Below are positions 25,001 to 40,000 of a DNA stretch of 64,000 nt, piece by piece. A program made the position numbers and the translations under genes. Under the pieces are notes generated by a model. That model ran no database searches, was not told the origin of the DNA, and saw nothing but the letters and a program-made list of their open reading frames with translations. The first letter of the stretch is position 1. Every line of letters begins with the position of its first letter. Origin of the DNA: Trichobilharzia regenti (Eukaryota > Platyhelminthes > Trematoda > Strigeidida > Schistosomatidae); the NCBI GenBank assembly GCA_944472135.2, contig OX235270.1:46314352-46378351 (forward strand), read 5' to 3'.

Positions 25001-28000
25001 CGTCGACCTGCCTACTCTGTTTGAAAATCTTTCAAAAGACTGTAAACCGATCGCGATAAAATCCCGGCGTTATTCTCGTGAAGATGAAAGTTTTATTTCC
25101 ACCGAAGTCAACCGGTTACTGCAAGAAGGTGTTATTGAACCTTCTAATTCTCCTTGGCGAGCTCAAGTTCTTGTTACGTCAAACGAACGCCATAAAAAGA
25201 GGATGGTAGTTGATTATAGTCAGACAATCAATCGATTCACTTTTCTGGATGCTTACCCATTACCTAGGATTGACGAAATGATAGAAAAAATCGCACAATA
25301 TGACATATTCAGCACTCTTGATCTGAAGAATGCTTATCATCAAATTGCCCTAAGGAACGAAGATAAACCATATACTGCTTTCGAGGCTTGTGGGAAACTT
25401 TACCAATTTTGCCGAATTCCTTTTGGTGTTACCAATGGCGTAGCTTGTTTTCAACGCATTATCGATGAATTGATCAGTAAAGAACAACTCACAAGCACGT
25501 TTGCCTACATTGACAATGTCACTATCTGCGGCAAAACTCAGGAGGAACACGACAAAAATCTAAACAAGTTTATGGTAGCAGCACGCAATTATGGAATAAC
25601 CCTTAATGATTCCAAAAGTGTGATCTCAAGCAGAAGCATACAATTACTCGGTTATGAAGTTTCAAAGGGGTTATTAAACCAGATCCCGATCGGCTAAAAC
25701 CTCTTCGTGATCTAGAACCACCCACAGATATCAAATCTCAACAACGGGCCGTTGGATTATTTGCTTATTATTCACAGTGGATCCCTCGCTTCTCAGATAA
25801 AATCCACCCATTGGTAAATAATCGGATTTTCCCTCTTGATATCGAAACTCGAAATGCTTTTGACAAACTGAAAGACGACTTAGAACGTGCAGTCGTTGTG
25901 GTAGTTGATCCGAAAGCACCCCTTGTTGTTGAAACAGATGCTTCAGATGTCTCAATTGCAGCTACATTAAACCAGAATGGTAAACCTGTCGCCTTCTTTT
26001 CTCGAAGCCTCTCTCGAAGTGAGAAACATCATTCATCGGTTGAGAAAGAAGCCTATGCCGTGGTTGAAGCAATTCGTAAGTGGAAGCATTACCTTCTCGG
26101 AAATCACTTCAAACTTGTCACTGATCAACGTTCAGTAGCATTCATGTTTGACAAGATTCATAAAGGCAAAATCAAGAACGATAAAATAATGCGTTGGAGA
26201 ATTGAGCTATCCCCTTATCAATATGACATCATTTATCGTCCTGGAAGGGATAATCAAGCTGCTGATACATTTTCCCGTAGTTTCTGCGGTTCCTTGCAGT
26301 CAGTGTGCGACTTGAAATTTCTCCATGACTCTATGTGCCATCCTGGAGTTGTCCGAATGATGCATTTTGTACGCTCGAGAAACCTTCCATTCTCCCTTGA
26401 CGAGGTGCGCAATGTAACCAGTAAATGCGTGACATGCTGTGAGTTAAAGCCTCAATTTTACAATCCCTCTAATTTCAAACTCATAAAAGCAACCCAACCT
26501 TTTGAAAGGTTAAGCATCGACTTTAAAGGACCTCTACCGTCAGCTAGCCGCAATCACTATCTGCTCACGCTGATCGATGAATATTCTCGATTCCCCTTTG
26601 CATTCGCCTGCCCCGACATGTCGTCTCAAACGGTAATGAATTGCCTTTGCCAACTGTTTTCGATTTTCGGTATGCCTTCTTACATACATACCGACAGAGG
26701 CGCTGCTTTCATGTCTACCGAATTACGGGCATTTCTTCTGGAGAAAGGCGTAGCAACCAGTCGTACTACCTCATACAATCCTCAAGCCAATGGGCAGGTC
26801 GAGCGCCTCAATGGAACACTTTGGCGTGCCATCACTCTAGCATTAAGATCACGGGGCCTACCAACGGCACAATGGGAGTCTGTTCTACTCGACGCCTTGC
26901 ATTCCATCAGATCTTTGCTCTGTACTGCAACGAACGCCACGCCACACGAACGACTGTTTACCTATAACCGAAGATCGACATCTGGGACAACTCTTCCTAC
27001 TTGGCTCACTGTACCAGGACCAGTACTTCTCCGGCGGAGTGTTCGTCAGTCCAAATTCGATCCCCTGGTTGAAGAGGTGGAGCTATTGAATTGTAACCCG
27101 CAATTCGCTCACGTTCGCTTCGGTAATGGACGTGAAGATACAGTTGCTCTTCATCATCTGGCACCCAAAGGCGAAGATATAGATCAAGTTGAAAATTCAA
27201 TACCGGAGGGCGACGCAATTCCTGAGCAACAAGTAAATGGGGATGCGACCACTGATCCTAATATTCTTCGTGAAGAAAATACAACTGAAACGAACAACGG
27301 GCGTATTCTTTTGGAAAAACAACAACGTGTACGGCCTTACAATTTGCGTACCAGAGAAGCGTGACATAATGGCTCATTCCTTTTCAAGCCGCAGTGAATG
27401 TTGTGAACTTTTCTTATAATACGTATCTAGTCATATTCATATCTCTACCGCTATTAACACTCTTTTTTTCCTTTATATGTTTAAGCCATTCCGGCTTCAT
27501 TGTAAAATGAATAAAGCCTAAATTCTTGGTTCATTCGTCTTTTCAAGATTCAAGCATCACTCATCGTTCTAAGACTCAATCACCTTCGTAACACAGTACA
27601 AACCTTTGATGAATATCCTGATATCACACCTGCGTGAAAGGTAAGAGATTTTGATCAACTTCAAAAGAGCATTTTGTTTGCGTGCTGAAATTTCGGCAGC
27701 AGTTAATTTACTAGTACTCATACAACTTCATAGATGACTGAAGAGGTCACCACACCTTACCGCTTCCCTCCCTGTCTTTAAACTAAAGTCTACAAATTCC
27801 CTCCTGACGCATCACCGTACATTTGACGGTGGTAAACCACGTGCTTAACACACTTATCTTTTTGCTTTGGATTCAAAGGACTATGTTTTGTCATCAAAAT
27901 AAAGCGTGGCACCAGTCCAATAACTCTTTGATAGTTAGTTTGACCCATTTAGGGAAGTGTAGACTGTCTGTTTGTGGTTCTCGAAGTGCTAAGAACCAAT

Positions 28001-31000
28001 GGTTGGAAAATATTGGTGATATGGCTCAAAATTGTTCTCAATGGCTCGGATGCATTCACTCTTTGTGATCTCCCATATCGATTAAATCGTCATGTTTTTC
28101 CATGTTACTATTCTTCGTCTCTCACATTTGTGCTTATTAAAATACTTTTGAATCCATTTGTTCTCTTTTGATTACTTTTGTATGTTACGTGTGGTGTTGT
28201 ACTTCTGTGCTAAGTTCCACGTTGAGATTCGGTCAGTAAGAGTTGAGTACTTTGACATTCTCTTCATGGTAATAGGACCTCCCAGTCGATGGAGTCAAAT
28301 GCCGCCTTCATGTCAAAAACCACGACCGGTGTTTGACGTTGGTGAGTTTGCCTATGTCCCAAAATCTGTGGAAAAGTGATGATCAATACACCTGGTCTAA
28401 AGCCTGTCTGATTTTCTGGGGTCTCTCTTACCCTAATGTTACCTAGTGTTCACAAAACTATGGAACCTAGACCCTTAGATGCTATGTTAATCCAGCTGTT
28501 ATCGGTTTGACCGTCAAAGATTTCACCCTTCTTAAAATGGAATGATCAACAGTCTACACCAGTCCTATGGAATATCTTGAAATTTTGCACGCTAGCCGCT
28601 ACCGTAGTAAATGAAGTCGTGAAGCTACAAAGACTGAGATGGTTAGGACATGTGTTACGTATGCCAAGCCATCGCCTCCCTCGACGAGCTATGTTAGCGG
28701 ATATAGGGTCAGGCTGGAAAAAAGCTAGCGGCGGTCAAATAAAAACTTGGCATCAGTCAATGAAATCCACAACAGTTGGTCTAAGCCACGTAGAAAGGTG
28801 TAGACTTCCAGGCTGGGGTCCTCGGGACGGTAAAAATCTATGGTTGGAAACAATTGGTGACATGGCTCAAAACCGTTCTCAGTGGCGCAGATGCATCCAC
28901 TCCCTGTGACTTATGATCTTCAATGAAACTGTTTTGTATTTCTTTATTACTCCTTTGTCTCACACCTTTGCTCACTGTTTCTATTATGCTTTTCTTGTAC
29001 TTTCTTCTCTTGCTTCGCGTGCTACACGGAATGTGGCGACTTGAACTTCCGCACATTTGTGCAAAGTTCTATGTCGAAAACAGACAGACAGACAGATAGA
29101 CTAACACCGTTAAACTATCCTTGAATTCTAAAAAAACGTAGATTATTTTTTCTTTTTTATTATATATTAATTACCCGATGTCTAAACACTATGAAATTAA
29201 TGCAATGGTGTACTACTATAGTCACAATGAAAGTATTTTTATGCATAAAATTCACTAAGTTCTAAACCCCTTGTGCTAGGGAGGCCCCAACACCTTATAT
29301 TTTTTACCAGCATGATCAGAATAGTCGTTCGGAATCAGTACTGTGTCAACATGCATCCTATGCACTCCATTTTAACCGGAGAGTTAAAGGTTCCAAGCTT
29401 CTTTCACATACGGAGATTTGTGTGGCCAGGCTGTATCATCAACCGTTGCACATTATGTTTGGCTTGTAGCCAGTTGCAGTTTCGCTCATTCAATTGTTGC
29501 GTAATTTAATTGGCTTGTCCGTGTGGATAAAATTAGAACTGTTTCTTAATTAGAAATGTTACCCTTATGTTTCAAACTGCGACTTCATTTGTGTAACAAA
29601 TGTGTATGATGTAGCGCTAAAATACCTCTATTACTTGTGTATGTTACGCATTCTTTGTGGTTTCCAGTTCGTTTGAAATGTTATCCTTTCTGTCTCCAAA
29701 TATTTTCGCAATAAAGTTCATAAATTTTTGGCGAACATCAAGAATTTGAGTACACGTCAAAGCATTTTTTCTTAAAGTTTAGTGATAAAAGTCAGTACAC
29801 TTAACACATGTATGCTAGCCTGCCCAGACTAATTGCTGACAACTGTCAAACATGAGACAGTACTAGACTGGTCAGTCCATGACGTGGGGTCGTGGGATAA
29901 AGGATTTTTGTGCTAGATTAGCATCGGTTGGTGCATCACAACTCCCTGGTTGGGGTCCGCGAGATAGCTGGAATCGATGACTCAAAACGTTATCGGATAT
30001 AGCCAAGAATCAATGGCGAACGTGTTGCAATTTCCTTCTTACTTTTCTTCCCGATGATGGTTAACGAATACTGTTTGAACTTGTTAAGCATGACTGTTTT
30101 CCTTCCAGATGAAGTTCATTATCCGTTCTCAACTTATATTTTTACTTTTAATCTATGTTGTTTTATCATTATTGTGTGGCGTATCTTTCTTGTTGCTATA
30201 TTGTACCAAGTTTTTTCTGCGTTTAAATAAAACAAAAAACTAGACCTTAAATTATGTGAATGCTTCCATACTATAACGACTCATACTACCATTTCAGGTA
30301 CATCGTACAACTGGGAAAAGAGACAAGAAACAGAATAACTAAATATTTATAGTACTTCTAAATATATCTCACTCCTTAATGGTGTTAGTGCGGAAGATGT
30401 CACTGGTGATAAAACGTCCATGATCAAATACCAAAGTTCAGAAAATACGAAGTAATTTTCGTTGTCATCTTGAACTGCAAATCGTCCCTGTTATCTCACA
30501 AATAATTTGACTTACTGAATGACTTTAAAACGCAACTTATCGTCCACATGAGCTGACATTAGTTAGAGAACCATTGGAAAACCTGGGAGTACTGGACAGC
30601 TGTTTCCTACGTCCTAGTTTGTGTCTCATCACCAGTACGCACCCACCGGGATTCGAACCCAGGACCTTCTGGTCATAAGGCGAGCTCGTATACCATTAAG
30701 CCACTGGGACCCGATCCAATGGCCCATGAATTCTAACTTCTGGATGTCGTGAATTAGCAGAAGTTAGAATTCATGGACCAATCAAATCCCTACAAACCAA
30801 CACTTGATTATCGTCCACAGTTGGATAAGGACTGGCTGTGCTACTTGTTGTTGGTGGCTAGCAATAGGATCCATGACTAAATGTGATATTTGGTTCTTCT
30901 GCAAGTGTGTCAGAAGTTCCATGATTTTCTTTGTATACATTAACATAAGGATTTCATCTCTCAAAGAAGGCTAATAATTTTTATACGGAAAAGTAAGGCA

Positions 31001-34000
31001 GTCTCAGTCACCCACTAATTCTGAACAAACAAAGAAATTTTTATAACTCAATAGTCAAGTATGTAACTTAAATTCATGAGTGTGAATTTCGACCCTTACT
31101 GAAGTGTATTCACCCGAAACAGCACAAACAATACAAAATTCTTTTACGTTTCAGCCATACCCACCACAAGTTACCTCAAGTGCTACTACCAAAAAGACTA
31201 AATATGATTTTCCTTTATTTTCCAGGTCAGCAAGTACTTAGCAAACGGTGGTCGTGTTTTGTTGTTCTTAAATACGTTTGGAGTCTGTAGTCAATCTTCA
31301 CAAAGTTTGGCTCATTACGCAAAATCTACGAATGATTGTGTGCTTAGTTTGCCTAAAGGCAATGATTTATCTTGGACATGGATGTATAAAAACTCGGTTC
31401 TAGTAGGTGGATACCATTTAAAAGAGGAGATCAGTAATTTGAACGAAGTTAATGAATGTCAACCTACAGTTGCCGTTCTCACAGTAAGCTGATTGATTTT
31501 TTCGGTTATCTTTTAAGTTTATCAGTTGGTGGGTTCCTCAAAATTTTTAACTGAATTAACACATCGTGTTTTTATAAGGCTTATTCTTAAAAGTTCATGT
31601 GAAATACACTTTAGTTTGATTTGGTTTTTCATGGATATCGGTAGCCCAAATTTTGCAGGCCGACTATAGATATCAGGTGTGCGTCGGCAGGGGATCGAAC
31701 CTCGGACTATGTGCATGGTCAGCGAGAGTCCTAACCACTGTGCCACCGACACACATGGTTACAGGATTCCATCATGAGCTGACACCAGTTAGAGAACCAA
31801 CTTCTGCCATATCACGACATAGCGTGACCACTAGTCAATGTCTTCGGCGAATATGTGTCCTCACGCTCAACTTACTGTACTTGTCACGACTTCCCACTAG
31901 AACCCCAGATAACTACCTACCTGAATAGGGTCAGTCATTAGTGAGCGTCTCACTGATATTCTGTTATTGGTTTGTAGGGAATTCATGAGTCCATTGGATC
32001 GGGTCCCAGTGGCCTAATGGTCTACGAGCTCTCCTTGAAACCAGAAGGTCCTGGGTTCGAACCGTAGCGATGGGTGCGTACTGCTGGAGAGTCCCCAACT
32101 AGGACGTAGGAAACAGCTGTCCAGTACTACCAGGTTTTCCAATGGTTCTCTAACCGATGTCATCTCATGATGAAATCCTGTAACCAATCAATTAAATCCC
32201 TAAAAGCCAATACTTGAACTTATTTTTGTAAGTTTGTTGGTACTCCGTCTGCAGCAATTTGTTAACAATAACAAAAGTAGTCGTACTAAACCGTGAAGAA
32301 AACTTAGTTTTCGTGTCTGACAATACTTCATTGAGTGACTCTACTAACCAATCTTCTGCGCGCTCTGTACAGTTATTGGAAATTCTACAGACTTTGATTT
32401 CGATAGTAAACTGCATTATTAGAAATTTAAGTGACAAACTGCTTAAGTGGTTTATATATATATATTTTTTCCTTCACGTTCCCAGTGGAACATAGGGCCT
32501 CAAGCTAGAATCTTGAAGTTTCTGTAGCAGTGTTTATTTTTACACGATAAGGTTGCTAGCCTCATGCCCAACCTTTCCTCTTTACCAGCATTATTTGTGG
32601 CTTAGCGAGGTAAAGGAGTGAGTCGGCCGGGGATCGAAGCCCGGACCATGTGCATGGTCAGCAAGCGTCCTAACCCTTGTGCCACCGACGCACGGTTTTT
32701 ATATTTAATGTTTTAAAATATTCGGTTTCGATTTTCAAGATACAACCAAGTATTTTATAATTGAAATAAGAATCGGCTTCTTAAAATTGTAACCATCTGA
32801 GCTATGTATTTTGTTAACTTCCTTTCAAATCTTCCAGTTTCAGAAAGTATGTTTTCTCTTTTCAGACTGATTGTTTAAGAAGCAGTTCAAATAATTTGAA
32901 AAGCGCTTTAAATCTTCTTGGGATTCAGTGTGTGTCCATTGTGAATGGGCGAAAAGATAAGGGCGAAAGATTGTTGCCTACAGCTCATGTACCCAGTGAG
33001 AATATTTTGTACTCTTTTTCAACAGATTCATCGAAACTGGTGAGTTTATATTATCATATTTTAATGATTATTTAGGCATCATATAAACTTTCTTTGGATT
33101 TTGATAATGCTTTAAGAAAAATTGCCGCTCGTGATCACATCAACAGTCGAAATTGTTTCTATGCTTCTCCACTCATCACATGTATGTAACCATTAGTTGA
33201 GTTCCTGTACTACATATATTTTCACGTGTGGCGAACATTAGTTTCATAAAGTTCCAACCACGGAAGGATTCTAACAAAAAGACTTTAAGTCACTCATTCA
33301 AGACTATGTGAACTGTTTAATCAATAGGTCCCTAGTCGTAACTAATAATCAAGTAACTAAATAGGATGAGACAACTCGGTTGAATAACTGGTTCATCTTA
33401 CGTCAGTAATATTCGATTGTAATAGTGCAATTAAAATTCAAGTAAAAATAAAATCTGACTGGCTGATAGAAAGTAAAATATCACTAGGTGTAGTAACCCT
33501 CGCAATCAAATATCTAAGCCTTCTTTATCTTGTTTTGGGTGTATCTCTCTATAGCTCTGCTTTTAGCGTAGTTTAGGATAAGCACAACTTCATGTTAGTC
33601 ACCTACATCAGTCACCATCGTATAGTGAGCTAAATCCAATCACCACTCAGGATGTTAGTTATCTTTACTTGGCGATGCAGATAGCATAACTTGTTAGATA
33701 CTAAAGGCGCGTGCTTCACTCTAAAATTTAAGCCCAAAATGCTCGGACGATGCTATACCCTTACTTTTCCCTTCATGAAGTCCTTGAACAGCAGGTCAGA
33801 AGGAAACAAAGATGCGTCCATCGGTATGCCTTTGAGTTCAGTGTAAAGTAATCACAGTTTACATATCTTACAGTCATCACTCATCTCTTTAAAGGTGGTT
33901 AGACAACTTTTATATTCCTTAGGAGGGGTTTTAGCTACATAACAAACTCGTTTGATGCCGTATTCATTGTCACACACTGCCACATATTTCAAGAAGTCCG

Positions 34001-37000
34001 GGAGATACGAATACAGACAAACAGTAGATTTATGTCTGTGTAATTGAATTGAAATTAAAAATAGTAAATCGTATTACTTAAAGTTTTCAGTCATAGTCAT
34101 CGTATGGAAAGTCACTAGTTTTTTTTTGTAGGTGAAATTTCTAATATAATTCCAAATAATTTTATCTTAAACAATCTCTTGTGTGGTTTGTGCTGTTGCG
34201 CTCTTAAATTTACACCCATTTTTTGTGCTCATTATAAGTTGGACTAAAATGGTAAACTGGTAGTTTTCTTTTTCCTTAAATGTTGTTCTGATTTGTTAGC
34301 TTCAGGGTTGAGAAAATCAGAATCAACATTCTCAGCTTTTTATATTAATGTTTATTGCGTACCATACTGTAGTGGCAGAGAAGACAGGAGAATTCAGTAA
34401 CAGGAATGACTTATTAACAACTAGATGCACACGAATGGGTAAAATACGGTATTGCGTTGCTTTGTCTTCCGTATTGTGCTTATTCGTCTGCGTTTCATGT
34501 TTTCCGTGTTGTTCCAGCAGCACCGTTCATCATTTTCCGCCTATTGAGGAAATCTCTACAATATTTTAATAATTGTAACTGTTTTGAGGAATTTAATTCC
34601 ACTAGTGCACATAACTCCAAACGGATATCTCCATACATTTCAGTCTCAAAATCGTTCTCCATTGTGGATAAAATTTATTTTGATAAATTATCACGGTGTT
34701 ATACAGTAACATTTACTGATGACGTTCCTTTTTTTTTATTCCTTTACGTTCCCAGTAGAACAAGGGGGTTCAAGCTAGAGGCTTGAAATTTCGGTGGCAG
34801 TGGTGTTTATTTTTACGGAATGGGGCTACTAGCCTCACACCCAACCTTCCCTCTTTACCAATCTTATTACTGGCTTAGTGAGGTAAATGGGTGCGTCGGC
34901 TGTGGATCGAACCCCGAACCGCCCGCGTGGTTGGCGAGCATTCTGTGCTTAGCTACCGACGCCCAGATGACGTTTCGAGCCCAGTGTATTGCTGATAAGC
35001 ATATTAAGTTACACAACTTGCCAACTTAGTTTATGTGATTCCACTATTTCTCATCCCTTGATTTGATTATTTATTGTCATTATCATATTATTGTTTCCTT
35101 TAGTTCCTAGGGGAACATAGGGCTACAGCCGCACGTCTCCATCGCGTTCGGTTCCCCGCCAACGTTTTCACCCGGCTCCAGGTCTGCCCACATGCTTTCT
35201 TCTCCTCTTCGCATGGCCTCCTCCATGTCATCCTCAGGCGACCAACTCGTCGCTTAATTTGTTTGGTAGTAATATTTTCCATATTTCTGGTATGACTGAT
35301 GAGTCATTGCTATTGTATTTGTTGGGTGTCGATTCTATGAACAAAGATTCAATAATCAATCTCTCTCTCCACCTACCTATATTACTTTTTAGAATTTTAA
35401 CCCTCTCCCATCCTATTGTGTGGTTGTGTGTTGATGCATGTAGTGCAATCGCTGAGCTTTTTTCTAAATTACTTATCCTCTCATGGGCAATCATCCTAAC
35501 CGTAGTTAAATTCTTATGTTCTGATAAACTGATTATTCCCGGTCTACTAGTTTGACCTATGTAGTTGACGTCATAATCGTTGCAAGGTATTTTGTAAATT
35601 GTTTGATTTTGTCTAATTAGATCAACAGGGTCCTTTAACCTACATAGCTTGTCTTATCTGAGTGAATTTTTAAATTCGAATGCCACATTAATTCCTGCTT
35701 TATTAAGAATTCTGCGTAGGGGGTGTCTCATATGTCCCCTTATTTTATGGTAGCACTAGATGTCTTATATTCTCTCTTTTTCACGTTGTTATTAGTTTCA
35801 CCACTATTTTTTTTATCTTACTTTTGACTTTTTCTGGTCTTCCTAATTAATTTTATAGGATAGTTAGCTATTTGACACCAACGCTTCTTCTATCTGTTTT
35901 ATTTCATCATTCAGCTCTTTTTTGTACTAATTAGTGCTACTGCTCGGTTTGTCAAGCCTGCCTTAACAGGTTAACTGTTAACGGATGAGATGAATTAAAG
36001 TCTAAATATCTATTAGAATGCGTTGGGTTTTTTTTTATAAACGCTAGTGTGCACTTTACCTTCTGTTCGTTTTATTTTGACAATCTAACACAGTTAATTG
36101 TCCTTGTCCATTTTCCGATTCAAATGTGAATTTTATTCCCTATACTAGTGAGTTTGTATGTGTAAAGAAGCTAGAGATATGCTATGTTTTTAACACTGAA
36201 AGTGTCATCCACACATCTAATTTTACAGTATAACACTGAGAATTTATCAAAATGAATTTTATCTATAATGGAATCATACCCTACTACAGTGCACAAGTTC
36301 CGTTCTTATTAGCAGATGCTTTTACTTTTTGTGACCTCACTTATCCATTAAACCCTCATATTTTATAATTTTTTTCTATTCTTTCTTCTGCACATTTTTT
36401 CCCATTATAGCTATTTTGAATCTGTCACTTTATCTTTGTTTGCTATATGCGGTGTGACAGCATGAACTGCTGCACTTCTGTGCATGTGTGGAGTTGAAGA
36501 CAGCGTTTAAAGTATTCACTGTTATGGGTAATAGTGTGATACACACGAGAATACTTTTTTGTCTGCTTATCTAACCAATAAAGTCTAAAAATTTTATTTT
36601 TATCTATAAAATATAATTTAAGTTGATTTATTCAAAGGTGGGTGCGTCGGTGGTATAGCGGTTAGGACGCTCGCCGACCATGCATATGGTCTGGGGTTCG
36701 ACCCCCGGCCGGCGCACTCCGTTACCTCACTGAGCCAGAAATAATGCTGGTAAAGAGGAAAGGTTGGGCATGAGGCTAGCAACCCCATCCTGTAAAAATT
36801 AAACACTGCTACAGAAACTTCAAGCCACTAGCTTGGAGCCCTATGTTCCACTGGGAACGTGAAGGAAAAATTAAATTATTCAAAGGTGGTGTCTCTTTCT
36901 ACTATAGTCAGATTTATACAAAATATTTAATAACTGCGTTCTTTCGGCCCTTTATCAAGATGAATTTCAAAGATTTTTGAGTGCTACCATCATATTTGTT

Positions 37001-40000
37001 TATCTTCGAATTTTTAGAAGATTGTTGAATTTCTAACCGATGAATGTGTAAAAAGAAATTATAAGGAAGAAATTGTTCACTGTTCCAATGTGTCTCATCT
37101 TCCAGCAGGATTTAATTGGACAGATTACTTTTCAAATCTTCATACTGAGCATTTGGGCAGATTAGTTATTTGGGCTTATTCTATACCATCTAGTTGGGAA
37201 TTTTGTCAACGGTAAGTTTTATTATTTTTGTTTGATGCTAGACTAGTAAGGATGACTGGTTAGAAATTGTTTTATTCATGTTTAAAAGAGTGATTTATTC
37301 TAACAGTGTTCCAAAACGTATTGATATGATACTGTTTATTTTACTAACTTTCGATTATGCTTATTGAAAAGAGGTTCTCTGTGATACAACACTGCATATA
37401 CGAGACTTTTTCTCGCCACGTGACTTGAAGATTCAGGACCTTATCTATAGATTTGCCTCTGTCGCCTAGCTCTTTGTGTTTAACCGGATTTTATTATTTT
37501 AGTAGTGAATTCAATCTCTAAGCACTTCATATTCGTCTTTGCAATAGTAATATTAGTGGCCCATGTGGTCTAGTGGATAACGCTTTAGTGCGTCGGTGGC
37601 ATAGCGGTTAGAACGCTCGCCGACCGACCGACTCACTCCTTTACCTCGCTAAGCCAGAAATAAAGCTGGTAAAAGAGGAAAAGGTTGGGCATGAGGCTAG
37701 CAACCTTATCGTGTAAAAATAAACACTGCTACAGAAACTTCAAGCTTCTAGCTTGAAGTGACCGAATAAAAAGGGAATATAAATATCCAATTCTTTTTAA
37801 ACCGATAAGCCAGTTGTGCACTAGGATAGCAGTTGTTTTTGCATTGTGTTCGCAATGTTTTGATGTTTCTTTCTCTAGAATAATATCAAAGTTAAGTGCA
37901 TTACTAACAAAAATGTTAACAAATGTTTTTTAATATAATAGATTCTTTGAAAAAATTCCTCCGAATTCTGGACTTTTGGTATGCTCTGATATTCAAACGA
38001 ACGGAAAAGGTGAACCACATGCAGTTGTTTAAAAGTTTAAAATTAATGGTTTGTAGAACTTTTGAGTAGACAATGCTAATTATTTTGAGATTTGTAATCT
38101 GTATTAAATAAAAGCTACAAGGCTGTTTTCTTAATCACTAGTGAGTGCATTATTAAATTACAATATGAATCTTTCCGTATATTGTTGTCCACTATTAGCT
38201 TACTATGTCTTAAGAGGTTGAAAAAAAGAACATTTGTAATGTTATGTGTAATAAGTGCATAAGTTACAAGTTTTGCTTTGTATTTATAAATATGAATATG
38301 ATTCATACCACACATGTGTTGTATGTAGACAAATTTAACACAAAATGAACCGAATTGTCGAAAGCCACCAGGGATGATGACCGCAAACAACTGCTACTAC
38401 AGATTACAGGATTTCATCATAAGCTGACATCGATTAGAGTACCGGACAGCTGTTTGTTTCGTCCTAGTTTAGGACACTTCATCAATAAACTCCCACAAGG
38501 ATTCGGACCCAGTACCTTCTGGACTGCTATGACAGTTGGATGCTTCATTCACTCTAATGGATGAAATTGAATGTAAACCGTCAAAAGGCATTTTAAACTG
38601 ATCAGAATGAAAATGTTACTTGTGGTTAGAAGTAAAGAAACAGTGAGAATTCATAAGTGATGAAGTTCATTGTGATAAATATACCCTTCTTACTAATTTC
38701 ACATGAAACCAAAGTGTCGGTGCGAAACTTTTGTTTAATGTGACTTGTTTTTGTAATCATCAAAGACTAAAGAAACAATCCTATATTCTAGAAAAATTCG
38801 GCTAGATTGTTGTGAAAACCTGCAGGCCAGCTTTGTTTTTTTGTATACAGTCTGGTATGTGGATAAAGCTGCGATCAGAGTATTCGGCAAGCTAAGGTTA
38901 GTTAGAACAGGCATAACTATGATACATCATTCCAACTGAATAATACATGAAGATTCATTTTTATGAAAACTCGAAATAATGAACAGTGAAGTGAGTTTGT
39001 ATAGGAAAGCTTTTCAACAATAAATCGGGATTGTAACTGAACTGTAGAAATAACTATACACTGTAGAATACTAAAAATTAAAACAAGCGGCTACATAATT
39101 ATGTCTGTCTGTCGGATTGTGAGGGCGATTGTTACTTCCTGGCTGCCCACACCGTGGAAGTTGGTTGCGTGACCGCAGAGCCCAGGGGACAACTGCTTGA
39201 GGCCGGTCACACGCGGCCTGCTTTTGTTTGTTCTTTATTTTTTTGTGTGTCTCAGTAGCATACTTATCACTCCTGACCTGTGACACGGCAGCAGGAAGCG
39301 CGGTCGTTGTTAATCCGGGCCACGGCCGATCCGGCATGAAATTTTGTGGTTTTGTATGTATCATAATGTTGGATTGGGTAGCTGCTTTTTGTCTAACCGC
39401 TATCCAAACAACCTGGTAGGACCTCAAGAGACATAAGTCTCAGCCAGTATAGCTTGATTAGGTCATTGCGGTGTTCAAACCCGACCACCACGTCAAGGTA
39501 GCAGCTTTCGGTTGGGTCATAATTATGTAAAATCAATTAAGTAACTGAAGTGAAGTAGGCAAACTTATAAATCAATTGAAATAACAGTAGTTTGTAATTA
39601 ATTTTTGCCGCCCAAATATCTACTTTATCACTCATATGATATACTGATATTGGCTCTATGACACTTGAAATGTATTTCTTCACTTAGTTTGATGTTTTCC
39701 TAAATGTTGAAATAGAATTATTCATTGCAGAAAAATCATGGGATAAATGAATAAAGGAACAAGCTGTCATTCGATATCTGACTGGCACTTAACCAATTAA
39801 TACCATAGAGACAACTATTGCTACAACATTATTGCGTGGATAGTAATGTTCTATCAAGTTTCTAAGCTTAACCACACTGTATTAATCAACTCTGTTCATC
39901 TTAACGCGGAAGCAGAATCTGACTGCCTTGATTGAGACTTAATTAGTGCTTGTTTTTCTGCCGGACAAATCTATTATTAGAATGCTTATCATAACTCACC

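Larger units (their letters stand above)
23603..27593 (+). mobile_element. Gypsy LTR retrotransposon 2 (3991 bp) in HLCS intron 1, sense orientation
   Basis: 195-bp LTRs at 23603-23797 and 27399-27593 look identical by eye. The target duplication is CAGTA (23598-23602 and 27594-27598). The body holds Gag-protease-RT in one frame and RNase H-integrase in the -1 frame. The insertion is very young. There is no tRNA-type TGG directly after the 5' LTR; instead the site is complementary to the element's own LTR. Confidence 0.92.

Noticed and set aside
36640..36716. Functional tRNA gene
   Set aside because: The A and B boxes are present but the sequence recurs as the head of a dispersed SINE with a common body and tail, and no clean cloverleaf was seen.
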